Part shown: piece by piece, positions 24,694 to 32,798 of the stretch
Position numbering within the stretch: the stretch's first letter is position 1
How the letters are laid out: each line of letters opens with the position of its first letter
NCBI GenBank assembly: GCA_017559185.1
Contig: JAFYSU010000022.1
Location: 1-36,216 of the forward strand
Length of the DNA: 36,216 bases
Reading direction: 5' to 3'
Source of the DNA: Oscillospiraceae bacterium
Lineage (GTDB): Bacteria > Bacillota > Clostridia > Oscillospirales > Ruminococcaceae
The notes under the pieces: model-generated
Seen by the model: only the letters and a program-made list of their open reading frames with translations
What the model was told of the DNA's origin: nothing
Databases searched by the model: none
Translations under genes and position numbers: made by a program

Positions 24694-24737
24694 AAAACAA
24701 AAAGACCACTAAGCACTTTAATGCTTAATGGTCTTTT
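24694..24737 (-). terminator. Terminator of the six-cysteine protein gene
   Basis: A 16-bp stem with one wobble pair (24700-24715 and 24722-24737) and a T-rich minus-strand tail, 10 bp past the stop codon. Confidence 0.85.
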
Positions 24738-24747
24738 ACAGTTTAAT

Positions 24748-24963
24748 TTAGTTAGCTTTTTTGTCTTCGCGTTTGATAGCAGGACATTTTTTTGCACAAA
24801 TTTCTTTTACAATCTGTACGCGAGCTCCCATTGGAATCTCTTTGTTATTGCCATCTTTCGCAGTAAGAGTCGCTTCGAAATCCGCACATTTACAACGGAA
24901 TGTGCATGTAGCACCCTCCTGTTTAGCCTGACCTATCATAAATCTCTGGCATGGATACAACAT
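24748..24963 (-). CDS. Small six-cysteine protein, function unknown
   Basis: A 71-residue protein with six cysteines: Cys5, Cys20, Cys24, Cys26, Cys56 and Cys60, arranged C-x14-C-x3-C-x-C and later C-x3-C, with a lysine-rich end. The spacing suggests metal or cluster binding, but I know no family with it. There is no signal peptide or membrane segment. The start has AAAGGA upstream at about 10 nt and a strong terminator follows, so it is a genuine gene. It lies just downstream of tRNA-Ala, separated from it by a terminator; no clear promoter of its own is visible. Confidence 0.7.
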   Translation of the reverse strand: MLYPCQRFMIGQAKQEGATCTFRCKCADFEATLTAKDGNNKEIPMGARVQIVKEICAKKCPAIKREDKKAN

Positions 24964-25002
24964 TATAATAACTTCCTTTCAAAAATATCGTTACCAAAAC
25001 AG

Positions 25003-25032
25003 TAAAAAAGGAACGCCATGACAGCGTTCCTT
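25003..25032 (-). terminator. tRNA-Ala terminator
   Basis: A 9-bp stem (25008-25016 and 25024-25032) with T tract on the minus strand, beginning 6 bp after the tRNA 3' end. Confidence 0.88.
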
Positions 25033-25038
25033 AACTCT

Positions 25039-25114
25039 TGGTGGAGACGAAGGGGCTCGAACCCTCGACCTTCTGACTGCCAGTCAGACACTCTCCCAGC
25101 TGAGCTACGCCCCC
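25039..25114 (-). tRNA. tRNA-Ala (anticodon GGC)
   Basis: A 76-nt cloverleaf on the minus strand with encoded CCA. The acceptor stem GGGGGCG pairs with CGTCTCC and includes the G3-U70 wobble that defines alanine tRNAs. The anticodon loop CTGGCAG gives GGC, reading GCC/GCU. The T arm GAGGGTTCGAGCCCC is regular. It stands alone with a near-consensus promoter and its own terminator. Confidence 0.98.
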
Positions 25115-25145
25115 ATGATTAAATAAGGATTCAATCACAAGGGTC

Positions 25146-25174
25146 AGTATAGCATAAACCGTCGGCAGTGTCAA
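25146..25174 (-). promoter_or_regulatory. tRNA-Ala promoter
   Basis: Minus strand TTGACA (25169-25174), 17-bp spacer, TATACT (25146-25151), about 30 bp before the mature 5' end. Confidence 0.88.
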
Positions 25175-25293
25175 TAAAACAGCCCGTCAGCCCGCAGTAC
25201 AAGCGGATTAGGCGATGTTTAATTGATTTTAAAGTTATTATCTGTTAAGCTATTATAACCAAACCTCAACAATCTTAAAAGGAAGCTATACAC

Positions 25294-26052
25294 ATGAATA
25301 TTACACAAACATTTTACGATAAATTAGCCGACCACTATGACAAGCTTTTTCTTGATTGGTCTTCCGAAATACACGAGCAAGCTTTAATTTTAGACAAGCT
25401 TTTCCGTAAAAACGGTTTTGATAAAACTGCTAAAATTCTTGATTGTGCCTGCGGAATAGGCACACAATCCATTGGCCTTGCTGCACTTGGTTATGATATA
25501 ACCGCTTCGGATATAAGCCGTGCGGAAATTGCACAAGCAAAAAAACGAGCAGCCAATGAAAAAGTAACTGTTCGCTTTGAATATGCCGACTTTTGTGCAT
25601 TAAATAAAACTTTTTCAGAGCAGTTCGACATTGTTATCGCCATGGACAACGCTCTGCCGCACATGCTTACAAAAAGTGCATTGGAAGCTGCCGTAAACAG
25701 CATAGCAAATCAAATTGCGCCAAACGGTATATTGGTTGCAAGTATTCGTGATTACGATGCACTGCTTGCGGACAAACCTCCGTATTCTCCGCCTTACATT
25801 CACAAAACAGCCAACGGGCAAAGGGTGTCTTTTCAAACATGGCACTGGAACGATGACTGCTACAAGCTTGTTCAGTACATTATTGATGACGCCTCCTCCT
25901 TGCAGGTAAACAAGTTTGAATGTGAATACAGAGCAACCCGCCGCGATGAATTAACAAACCTGCTGCTTTCAAACGGCTGTCGCAATGTTACATGGCTGTT
26001 TCCCGAAGAAACCGGCTTTTATCAGCCTATTGTTATTGCCAAAAAACTATAA
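25294..26052 (+). CDS. Class I SAM-dependent methyltransferase
   Basis: A 252-residue cytoplasmic methyltransferase. It begins with a YDKLADHYDKLF segment typical of small-molecule methyltransferases. The SAM-binding motif I is LDCACGIGTQSIGLA (about 49-63), followed by the ASDIS acidic strand end and the DIVIAMDNALPHM motif IV region. It resembles the broad methyltransferase group that includes glycine/sarcosine methyltransferases, but the substrate cannot be assigned. AAAAGGAAG precedes the ATG. It appears monocistronic; a TTGATT at 25222-25227 may be part of its promoter. Confidence 0.85.
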   Translation: MNITQTFYDKLADHYDKLFLDWSSEIHEQALILDKLFRKNGFDKTAKILDCACGIGTQSIGLAALGYDITASDISRAEIAQAKKRAANEKVTVRFEYADFCALNKTFSEQFDIVIAMDNALPHMLTKSALEAAVNSIANQIAPNGILVASIRDYDALLADKPPYSPPYIHKTANGQRVSFQTWHWNDDCYKLVQYIIDDASSLQVNKFECEYRATRRDELTNLLLSNGCRNVTWLFPEETGFYQPIVIAKKL

Positions 26053-26069
26053 TTCAAACTGAACAACAA

Positions 26070-26116
26070 AAAAGCTCCCCCTTTGCCAAGTATAGGCAAG
26101 AGTGGAGCTTTTCATT
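26070..26116. terminator. Terminator between the methyltransferase and dnaI-like gene
   Basis: An outer 9-bp stem (26070-26078 and 26104-26112) and inner 5-bp stem (26083-26087 and 26095-26099) with flanking A and T tracts between convergent genes. Confidence 0.8.
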
Positions 26117-26149
26117 TTTTATAAGTAAATAAATCTAAAAAAGCAATCG

Positions 26150-27145
26150 TTATCTAAGTCTTTTGGCAACGCGTATGTCTTTTCCGAAAAAGCGAAAAGC
26201 CTTGTAACTTCCATACACTCTGGACAAAAGTCTTTCACCGTAACGCTCCTGTATTCCGCTTCTTTCAAGATTGGTGGTTACTATGGTTGGCTTGCCAAAA
26301 ACAAGTCTTCGGTCGATTATATCATTTATTGCCGATACCGCAAACTGTGTTAAAAACTCGGCTCCCAAATCATCTATTATAAGCAAATCACAGTCAACAA
26401 TTCTTTCACGGTACGGCTCTTCAGCATCGTCATCAAACGACCTTTGAAACTTTTCCTTTTCCAGCCTGCTTACCATTGTCTGTGCTGATGTGTACAAAAC
26501 ACCGTATCCACGATTTATTACCTGTTCGGCAATCGCAAGCGAAAGATGTGTTTTACCAAGTCCGGTAGAACCCATAAAAAGCAAGCTTTCGGAGCTTTCG
26601 CAAAAACTGTTTATGTATTCGGCACAGTAATCGTATATCTCTTTCATGCGCACTCTGGGAATTACCTGTGATGCACCATCCGGCTCATTTGAATAGTACG
26701 ACAGGTCAAAGCAGCTCATTGTATACTGCTGTATATCCCAACCGCTGCCCAATTCCTTGTATGTAAGCTGTTTTAAAATTTGTGTAAAACAGCTGCATCT
26801 GCGGTTATTCACATACCCTCTATCCTCACATTCAGGACAGGAAAACTTAACATTCATGTAATCGCATGAAAACCCCGATTTTTCAAGCAGCTCAATACGC
26901 TGTTTTTGCAGCTTCAGGCTTTCTTCCTTTCCAGCCTTTACGGCAGCTTCAAGGTCAACCCCTTCGCTAAATGCTGCTTTTATAACTCCTGTACCTGCTG
27001 CTCTGAGATTTTTTTCAATCTCCTTGATTTCGGGAATTACCGAGTACACTTCGTTTTTGCGGCGGTCAGCCTGTTCAAATGCACGCTGCCGACGCTCAGC
27101 CAGCTCCTGCTGTGCCCTTTGAAAGATATGACGGGGGTATCCCAT
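26150..27145 (-). CDS. DnaI/DnaC-type helicase loader ATPase
   Basis: An AAA+ protein of 331 residues that would load the replicative helicase onto DNA. The N-terminal part is a long charged helix (about 10-90), followed by a zinc-knuckle-like cluster (Cys103, Cys106, Cys117, Cys119), then the ATPase core with Walker A GSTGLGKT (192-199), Walker B DLLIIDDLG (253-261) and sensor 1 TIVTTN. This order matches Bacillus DnaI, whose zinc domain contacts the helicase. It lies 42 bp downstream of the DnaD-domain gene, the expected partner. The ATG has AAGGAGG upstream. Confidence 0.92.
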   Translation of the reverse strand: MGYPRHIFQRAQQELAERRQRAFEQADRRKNEVYSVIPEIKEIEKNLRAAGTGVIKAAFSEGVDLEAAVKAGKEESLKLQKQRIELLEKSGFSCDYMNVKFSCPECEDRGYVNNRRCSCFTQILKQLTYKELGSGWDIQQYTMSCFDLSYYSNEPDGASQVIPRVRMKEIYDYCAEYINSFCESSESLLFMGSTGLGKTHLSLAIAEQVINRGYGVLYTSAQTMVSRLEKEKFQRSFDDDAEEPYRERIVDCDLLIIDDLGAEFLTQFAVSAINDIIDRRLVFGKPTIVTTNLERSGIQERYGERLLSRVYGSYKAFRFFGKDIRVAKRLR

Positions 27146-27187
27146 AAATTTATCCTCCTTATATCAAGCTGTTTTCTGCTGACTTTT

Positions 27188-28183
27188 TTATCTTCTTCCA
27201 TGAGTTATAAGCTGCTCAAGCTCGTCCAAATCGCTGCTTGATGCTGCCGAACGCTCTGCTGAATATTGTGCCGCAGCGGGCTTGTTTTCCTCCTGTGCCT
27301 GCTGCACAGTTTTAAACCCTTTTGCATGCCAATTGCGAAGTATCGTGTTTATATACGGAAAACTAAGCTTTCCAATTGAATCTATTGTTTTGTTGTATGC
27401 CAACGCTATCATTGGCAGCTCGTATCCCAGTTCATCATACCATGATTGAACAAACTTTTTTTCCTGTGCACTCAACGCACGGTCAAAAATTCCAAAAGCC
27501 GACTTAACCATGTTTTCACGGCCTCCACTTTCACCTATGCGTATAATGTGCTGTTCCGCCTTTTCGTATGTATCAATTCCCTGTTCAAGCCAGCTGTATA
27601 TTGTTTTTTCCAGATATCTAACATTATTTTTGCCAAGCTCGCTGCAATAAACAGCAGTCAGCAAAATATAATCCACAGGTACACCCGCATATGTATAAAG
27701 TGATACTATAATCTCGCTTTCCATTGGTGAAAGCGCTTTTCCCATGGCAGACTGCATTTCGGAAATAAGCACTGAAATGTTTTCATCGGTTCGTGCAAGC
27801 TGTGCCATTTCCTGTTGAGATATTCTTGGCGGCCGTGATGACACCGTCATTACCTTTTGTGCTTTTTCCTTGTTTTGCGGCTGCTCCTCGCAAATTGGCT
27901 GCGGGGTGACTTTAGCCTCTTCTTTCGGTACATTCCGAACTCCACTTGTCATCTGCAGCATTCCTGCCTGAACCCAATAATTTAGTGCCTCAACAGTGTC
28001 TGCTGTAGTTATTCCAAGCTGTTCGGAAATGCTGTCTATTTCTCCTGCTTTTTTTGTATCGTGCAGCAGCAGCAATATTACTTTAAGAGCAGTGGGTGAA
28101 CACACCTTCAAGTATTTTTCCACCACTGTATTCGGAACGGCAAAAATCCCGTCAAAATTACTGTACAAAACTTTATATGGCAT
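27188..28183 (-). CDS. DnaD-domain replication initiation protein
   Basis: A 331-residue protein with an N-terminal winged-helix part (about 1-80), a low-complexity linker rich in Glu, Gln and Pro (about 85-120), and two DnaD_2-type helical repeats. The second ends with the conserved signature around FPYINTILRNWHAKGF (about 280-295), the YxxxILxxW motif known to bind single-stranded DNA. DnaD family proteins remodel DNA and help recruit the helicase. Cotranscribed with the downstream DnaI-like gene. GGAGG precedes the ATG. Confidence 0.9.
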   Translation of the reverse strand: MPYKVLYSNFDGIFAVPNTVVEKYLKVCSPTALKVILLLLHDTKKAGEIDSISEQLGITTADTVEALNYWVQAGMLQMTSGVRNVPKEEAKVTPQPICEEQPQNKEKAQKVMTVSSRPPRISQQEMAQLARTDENISVLISEMQSAMGKALSPMESEIIVSLYTYAGVPVDYILLTAVYCSELGKNNVRYLEKTIYSWLEQGIDTYEKAEQHIIRIGESGGRENMVKSAFGIFDRALSAQEKKFVQSWYDELGYELPMIALAYNKTIDSIGKLSFPYINTILRNWHAKGFKTVQQAQEENKPAAAQYSAERSAASSSDLDELEQLITHGRR

Positions 28184-28230
28184 ATTTCCTCCGTTTTTAC
28201 ATCTAAACCACTTTTTTATAATTCTTTTTT

Positions 28231-28260
28231 ATTATATCACTCCCACCGCTTTAAGTGCAA
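28231..28260 (-). promoter_or_regulatory. Promoter of the dnaD-dnaI unit
   Basis: Minus strand TTGCAC (28255-28260), 18-bp spacer, TATAAT (28231-28236). Confidence 0.65.
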
Positions 28261-28289
28261 ACCGGATATAAAATTTACATCCCAAACAA

Positions 28290-28323
28290 TTTACTAATTT
28301 TTAGCGTTATGCTACAATATAAT
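28290..28323 (+). promoter_or_regulatory. Promoter of the PHP-TSCPD unit
   Basis: TTTACT (28290-28295), 17-bp spacer, TACAAT (28313-28318), overlapped by a TATAAT at 28318-28323. Divergent from the dnaD promoter. Confidence 0.5.
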
Positions 28324-28368
28324 GTATATCAATGTTGTTTTTGGCAGCAAAAAGGCGGTGAATGTATT

Positions 28369-29235
28369 ATGGTAGGCGATTTACACTGTCACACCAACTA
28401 CTCGGATGGCAGCATGCAGTTGGAACACATAATTTTATACGCAAAACAAATCGGTCTTGATTGTCTTGCAATAACCGACCACGACACAATGGGAGGAACC
28501 GCCAAAGCTGTTCTTTTGGGCGAAAAAATCGGTGTTAAGGTCATTCCCGGAATGGAAATGTCCTGCTACGACCCCGATACAGGACGCAAGGTTCACCTTC
28601 TTTGTTATTTTCCGCTTCGCCCCGAAGCACTCCGCCCACTGTTGGATGAGCTTCTTAAAAGCCGAAGCCATGCAAATCGTGAATCCATAAGACTTATGCA
28701 GCAGTATCATCCAATAACCGAAGAAATGGTAGTTCGTCATGCAGGTTCAATTGAGCAGGTACAAAAATGCCACATTATGCACGCACTGCTTGACCTTGGC
28801 TTGGATTATCAGATATACGGCGAAATGTATCGTCATCACTTCAGCCCCGGTGCAAAAGAACATTGCTACTACCCTACACAGTACATTAATATTCATGATG
28901 CTGTGCGTGCTGTGCGTGAATCCGGCGGTATATCCGTAATGGCACATCCCGGTGAGTATAATTCAATTGAACTGCTCGACAAGCTTTCGAGCGACGGCTG
29001 GCTGGACGGTGCCGAAGTATACCATCCTGCCCATTCCGAAGAGCAGCGCCGACAGATACTTGATATTGCTCGCCGCGACAATCTTATAATAACCGGAGGT
29101 ACCGACTTCCACGGTTATTACAGCGTACCAAGCAAGATAAATCCTCTTGGCAGCTTTACAACCGATAACGAAAACATTGAACGCATATTTGCATTGTACT
29201 ACAAACGAATGCGTGAAGGTTTTGAAAAAAAATAA
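28369..29235 (+). CDS. PHP-domain phosphoesterase
   Basis: A 288-residue metal-dependent phosphoesterase of the TrpH/YciV type. The metal-binding motifs are DLHCHTNYSDGS (His6, His8), ITDHDT (37-39), GMEMS, MAHPGE and the C-terminal GTDFHG. Characterised relatives remove phosphates from nucleoside 3',5'-bisphosphates or short oligonucleotides; the substrate here is inferred only. The start is ATG 28369, with AAAGGCGGTG upstream; the open frame extends 38 codons further but through the promoter. First gene of a three-gene + strand unit. Confidence 0.88.
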   Translation: MVGDLHCHTNYSDGSMQLEHIILYAKQIGLDCLAITDHDTMGGTAKAVLLGEKIGVKVIPGMEMSCYDPDTGRKVHLLCYFPLRPEALRPLLDELLKSRSHANRESIRLMQQYHPITEEMVVRHAGSIEQVQKCHIMHALLDLGLDYQIYGEMYRHHFSPGAKEHCYYPTQYINIHDAVRAVRESGGISVMAHPGEYNSIELLDKLSSDGWLDGAEVYHPAHSEEQRRQILDIARRDNLIITGGTDFHGYYSVPSKINPLGSFTTDNENIERIFALYYKRMREGFEKK

Positions 29236-29262
29236 CCATAAAAAATGAAAGGAATGTTAATC

Positions 29263-29520
29263 ATGACATACAATTTTTCCCCTAAAGGTGTTTGCTCCCG
29301 TCAAATGATAATTGAAGTTGAAAACGGAATTATTCAAAATCTTGAAGTTATAGGCGGATGTGACGGCAACCTTAAAGGTATTGCTTCCCTTGTTCAGGGT
29401 CAGCGTGTTGAAGATGTTATTCCTCGCCTTGAAGGAATTCGCTGCGGAAATAAAACCACCTCCTGCCCTGACCAGCTTTCCAAAGCACTGGCAGCTATTG
29501 CACAGGAACAGCCGGTTTAA
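29263..29520 (+). CDS. TSCPD-domain protein
   Basis: An 85-residue protein named for its conserved TSCPDQL (66-72). Four cysteines, Cys11, Cys33 (GGCDGN), Cys61 (IRCGN) and Cys68, are probable metal or cluster ligands. The same domain occurs at the C-terminus of some ribonucleotide reductases; stand-alone copies are of unknown function. Start ATG 29263 follows AAAGGA by 9 nt, in preference to an in-frame ATG at 29245. It is 27 bp after the PHP gene, so probably cotranscribed. Confidence 0.85.
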   Translation: MTYNFSPKGVCSRQMIIEVENGIIQNLEVIGGCDGNLKGIASLVQGQRVEDVIPRLEGIRCGNKTTSCPDQLSKALAAIAQEQPV

Positions 29521-29562
29521 TTCAATCACAACCTACTACTAAAAAAGGAAAGGGGCAGGTTT

Positions 29563-30204
29563 ATGTTCCCACTTCACTTAACCGCTGCGGCATTTATGCT
29601 GTTTATGCTGCAATACACACAGACCAATCCCCTTCGGGAAAATCTGCTGTGCTTTGCCGAAGATTCCGACATTAAAATTTTCGGCGGTGAAAAAATTAAA
29701 ACATATCCCAAAAAAGATGTTGCCGAACAGGATGCTGATGAATACATGCAGCACAAGCTGTCCGGTAATATTGATATTGCCAAAGACCTTGGCAAAGACC
29801 TTGCCGAATTGGTTATAAACTACCGTTCCAACCACGCACTGGCTCAGGACGATTCGGTGGTTATGCTGCAATGCAAGGTGCTTTTTCTTCATGCCGCATG
29901 TACATGCGCCGTGCTTAATTCCCCATCAAGCATTATCTCTGATAATGTAACACAGGTTCTTCTTGATACTGTTCGAGATGAGCTTACCGTTGTGTATGAC
30001 AATTACAAAGGTTTGGGAAGTGCCACAATGTATAAGTTGGCAGAAAAGGAAGAACACTCAACCGAAAGTATTGGCAAGCTGTTCGCTCGTCTTTGCTCCC
30101 AACAGGAACATCAACGCTACATAACCTTTGGCATCGAACTTTACGAAGCTTTCCTTTCCGAATGTGAGGAGCTTTGCAAGAGTGTTTCCTACCGTGAAAT
30201 TTAA
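29563..30204 (+). CDS. Unknown 213-residue protein
   Basis: Not recognised. The N-terminus (about 1-20, FPLHLTAAAFMLFMLQY) is moderately hydrophobic but rich in Met and without the charged start of a signal peptide. The rest looks helical and acidic, with cysteines in the middle (CKVLFLHAACTCAV, about 104-117) and in CEELC near the end. It could be a helical cytoplasmic protein. The AAAGGGG ribosome binding site and the strong terminator that follows support a real gene. It is the third gene after PHP and TSCPD, 42 bp downstream of the latter. Confidence 0.7.
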   Translation: MFPLHLTAAAFMLFMLQYTQTNPLRENLLCFAEDSDIKIFGGEKIKTYPKKDVAEQDADEYMQHKLSGNIDIAKDLGKDLAELVINYRSNHALAQDDSVVMLQCKVLFLHAACTCAVLNSPSSIISDNVTQVLLDTVRDELTVVYDNYKGLGSATMYKLAEKEEHSTESIGKLFARLCSQQEHQRYITFGIELYEAFLSECEELCKSVSYREI

Positions 30205-30211
30205 AATATGC

Positions 30212-30247
30212 AAAAAACGCCTGTTTCAAACAGGCGTTTTTTTGCGT
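30212..30247. terminator. Bidirectional terminator
   Basis: A 15-bp inverted repeat (30212-30226 and 30228-30242) with A and T tracts on both sides, between the unknown + strand gene and the convergent surface-protein gene. The innermost pairs must open to form the loop. Confidence 0.85.
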
Positions 30248-30260
30248 TAGATAAAGTATA

Positions 30261-31499
30261 TTAGTCTTCTTTACGGCGAAGTACAACCGCACCTGCGCAA
30301 ACTGCGCTTACTGCAGCAACAGCAGCAGCTGCACCAACAAAATCTTCAGCACCGGTTGCTGGGTTGTTTTTATTGCCTTCGTCTACAACACCGTTAGTTT
30401 CAGGTGCTGTACCGTTTTCAACGATAGGTGCATCGTTTTCATCTTCAGCAGGAGCATCGGTTTCAAGCTCAACATCAGACATTACATAAGAACCCAAAGT
30501 TCTTGTTTTGAACTCGTATGCATCACCGTCATCGGTAAGCTTTGCATTTATAGGTGTAAGGCTGTTGTCTTTGTTGATTTTATAAATGAAGTATTCCATA
30601 TCTTCATCAGGCATAACAAATGTCATTGTACCTGTAAAGTCGAAGGTTGGATTGCCAAGGAAGTTAAAGAAGGTAAGGTCAGCATCTGCATCTGCTCTTT
30701 TGGATACAGCTTTGTTTACATCGTTATCCATCTTCAGCGCAAGTTTACCCTGATTGGACAGCTTAACATCGAATGTGAAATATTCACCTTCAAGGAACAG
30801 GTACTCAACACCGTTTTTAAAGTTTACAACATTTCCTTCAAATTCGCTGTAATCAATTGTACATTCGTCACCGTCCACTTCAATACCTTTAACATTGTCG
30901 CCTGTAACTTCGTTTTCTCTAACAGTTACCATGTTTTTGGTATTGTCGATTTTATAATTAAAATCGTACTCGCTAAGGTTTGTACCTGTTTTCTTGCTGA
31001 TTTTTGCTGTACCTTTGATGTTGATGGAATCAACTTCATGGTAACCTTCAAGCTCAAGAATTACAGCATATTTTCCGTCAAATTCGCCTGCTTCAACATC
31101 ATCAATTTCATCAAGGTCTGTAGCAGTAACATAATTTTGACCGGATGTGATTTTTACAGTAAGTTTAAGCTCATCAAAATCCTTAATATCATCCGCATCA
31201 ATTTTTCCGTTTGCCAAATCTGTGCCTTCATCTGTCAGGTAAATTTTTTCAGGCATTTCCACATCTGCCGCTGCTTTTACATTCTGTTTTTCAATGTAAA
31301 GAGGGAAGTAAACAGCGTCATCACCAGGAATTTTGGTGTGTTCAATTTTAATGTCGGTGTAATCTGCCAGATAATCTTCGGAACGCGCGGATGCTACGGT
31401 GGCGCTGTTATCGGACAGAACAGATGTCTCAGCAAAGGATGTTACAGTCATGGAAGCCAACATTGCACAAATAAGTGCAGAAGAAATAATTTTTTTCAT
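30261..31499 (-). CDS. Secreted surface protein with NPATG sorting-type C-terminus
   Basis: A 412-residue exported protein. It has an N-terminal signal peptide (MKKII then a hydrophobic core, cleavage likely after TSFA near residue 23), a long acidic beta-rich body with several similar strand patterns, an Asp/Glu/Asn-rich linker, then NPATG (379-383), a hydrophobic span and RRKED. That ending is the layout of sortase substrates, with NPxTG in place of LPxTG as is common in this group of Clostridia. The body matches no family I recognise. AAGGAGG lies upstream of the ATG. It is preceded by an unusually structured leader. No sortase gene is in the window. Confidence 0.8.
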   Translation of the reverse strand: MKKIISSALICAMLASMTVTSFAETSVLSDNSATVASARSEDYLADYTDIKIEHTKIPGDDAVYFPLYIEKQNVKAAADVEMPEKIYLTDEGTDLANGKIDADDIKDFDELKLTVKITSGQNYVTATDLDEIDDVEAGEFDGKYAVILELEGYHEVDSINIKGTAKISKKTGTNLSEYDFNYKIDNTKNMVTVRENEVTGDNVKGIEVDGDECTIDYSEFEGNVVNFKNGVEYLFLEGEYFTFDVKLSNQGKLALKMDNDVNKAVSKRADADADLTFFNFLGNPTFDFTGTMTFVMPDEDMEYFIYKINKDNSLTPINAKLTDDGDAYEFKTRTLGSYVMSDVELETDAPAEDENDAPIVENGTAPETNGVVDEGNKNNPATGAEDFVGAAAAVAAVSAVCAGAVVLRRKED

Positions 31500-31677
31500 G
31501 AGAGTGTTTCCTCCTTAAATTTCATGTATCGCGCTCGATACACCAAGTCACCTTTTCTGTGTCAGCGTCACAACAGGGATTTTTCTGCCGTGAAGAAGTT
31601 GGGTATTCACTGCCGCGGGATACCCCTCTTCTTCACAGCACAAACTGGTGTTGCTTGACTCTTATTCCGTCGCTGTG
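31500..31677 (-). promoter_or_regulatory. Structured leader of the NPATG surface protein, unassigned
   Basis: About 177 nt of leader between the promoter and ATG. The main element is a stem of 9 bp (31590-31598 and 31628-31636) capped after a small internal loop by 6 bp (31601-31606 and 31620-31625), all perfect. A second perfect 7-bp hairpin (31525-31531 and 31536-31542, 4-nt loop) ends 8 nt before the AAGGAGG. GTCACA near the transcript 5' end could also pair with TGTGAC around 31567-31572. It fits no riboswitch consensus I know. Translation control is inferred from the position next to the ribosome binding site. Confidence 0.55.
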
Positions 31678-31682
31678 ACCAG

Positions 31683-31711
31683 AGTATATCACCGTTTTGT
31701 AACCTTTGCAA
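31683..31711 (-). promoter_or_regulatory. Promoter of the surface-protein gene
   Basis: Minus strand TTGCAA (31706-31711), 17-bp spacer, TATACT (31683-31688); start predicted near 31676. Confidence 0.78.
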
Positions 31712-31933
31712 GCAGTTTGCAACACAATTAACTTTTACTTAACAATTGTGGAAGCATTTGTGTTTAATCGTTGTTTTTTATGGATTTTACGGTCTTTTTT
31801 GGCTCAGTACACTGTAATTTTTCGTATTTTAACCACTAATTTTTCTTTAACACCCTCACATTTCTTCACTAAATCCGTAATATAAAATGTTAGATAAACT
31901 AAAAAGGTTACATTTTGTAACTAAATTAATTTA
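31712..31933. other. A+T-rich intergenic stretch
   Basis: The 222 bp between the surface-protein promoter and the next terminator contain no gene with a ribosome binding site and no clear repeat. They may hold upstream regulatory sequence. Confidence 0.3.
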
Positions 31934-31973
31934 CAAAACAAAAGCACGGCTCGGATTAATCCCTCTGCCGTGC
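31934..31973 (-). terminator. Terminator of the sugar transferase
   Basis: A 7-bp GC-rich stem (31944-31950 and 31967-31973) with an inner GGAT/ATCC pairing, followed on the minus strand by TTTTGTTTTG, 14 bp past the stop. Confidence 0.82.
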
Positions 31974-31986
31974 GCCGATTGTTTAT

Positions 31987-32673
31987 TCATATGTCCGTTA
32001 AAACTGCTTTTATGGTTTCAAATATAATCACAACATCATTTTTAAGCGAAAAGTTTTTTATATAATTTAAATTCATTTCCATTTTCAGGGGTAATATCTC
32101 ATTCATATAAATTTCTTTCGCATTTTCAGCCTTATTTATCAGCTCTGCTTCATTTCTGAAAAAAACACTTGCCCACGATGTTAACCCCGCAGGCAGCAAA
32201 AGCGTTGCCAGCCACTCTGCGTTGTATTCATCAACAAAGCAAGGAACTTCCGGTCTTGTGCCCACAAATGTCATATCGCCCTTTAATATATTCCACAACT
32301 GCGGCAGTTCGTCCAGATGTGTTTTTCTCAAAAAATGCCCCACTGCTGTTACCCTGTCATCGTTATGTGTTGTAATGGGCAGGTCATGTTCAGCTGTTGC
32401 GTACATGGTTCTGAATTTATAAACATTAAACAGTCTGCCGTATCCGGTAAGTCTTTGCTGCTTAAATATTACATCCCCTTCAGAGCTTAACTTTACCGCA
32501 GCTGCACAAACAAGCATTATAGGCAGCAATGCCACAAACAGCACCGCCGAAAAAATTATATCTGCAATACGCTTAAACACCAACTGCACAATACGCTGCC
32601 TTAAAACATCATAATACTGTTTCACAGCGGCAGACTTAATAAAATCGGGCAGCTTTTCCCATGAAGCAAGCAT
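31987..32673 (-). CDS. Polyprenyl-phosphate sugar phosphotransferase (bacterial sugar transferase)
   Basis: A 228-residue membrane-bound glycosyl-1-phosphate transferase that would start assembly of a surface glycan on undecaprenyl phosphate. One hydrophobic re-entrant/membrane segment (IADIIFSAVLFVALLPIMLV) precedes the catalytic core with KFRTM, the TVG-type VTAVGHFLRKTHLDELPQL segment, and GDMTFVGTRPE. It is the short WcaJ/PglC-like catalytic form. The second ATG (32673) is chosen because AGGAAG sits 7 nt from it; the first ATG (32694) has no ribosome binding site. No glycosyltransferases or export genes surround it, so its glycan pathway lies elsewhere. Confidence 0.87.
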   Translation of the reverse strand: MLASWEKLPDFIKSAAVKQYYDVLRQRIVQLVFKRIADIIFSAVLFVALLPIMLVCAAAVKLSSEGDVIFKQQRLTGYGRLFNVYKFRTMYATAEHDLPITTHNDDRVTAVGHFLRKTHLDELPQLWNILKGDMTFVGTRPEVPCFVDEYNAEWLATLLLPAGLTSWASVFFRNEAELINKAENAKEIYMNEILPLKMEMNLNYIKNFSLKNDVVIIFETIKAVLTDI

Positions 32674-32798
32674 TTTTACACTTCCTGTATTCATTATTTT
32701 CTCGGGTTAGTTTGCTTATTTTGCCCTGTTATATCCTTTAATTTTCAAATTTAATCAAAAAATGCATTTCAAGGGTATTCACAACACCTTTTTTCTGC

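Noticed and set aside
31560..31677. c-di-GMP riboswitch in the surface-protein leader
   Set aside because: The characteristic GEMM-I conserved blocks and tetraloop receptor are not visible; left as an unassigned structured leader.
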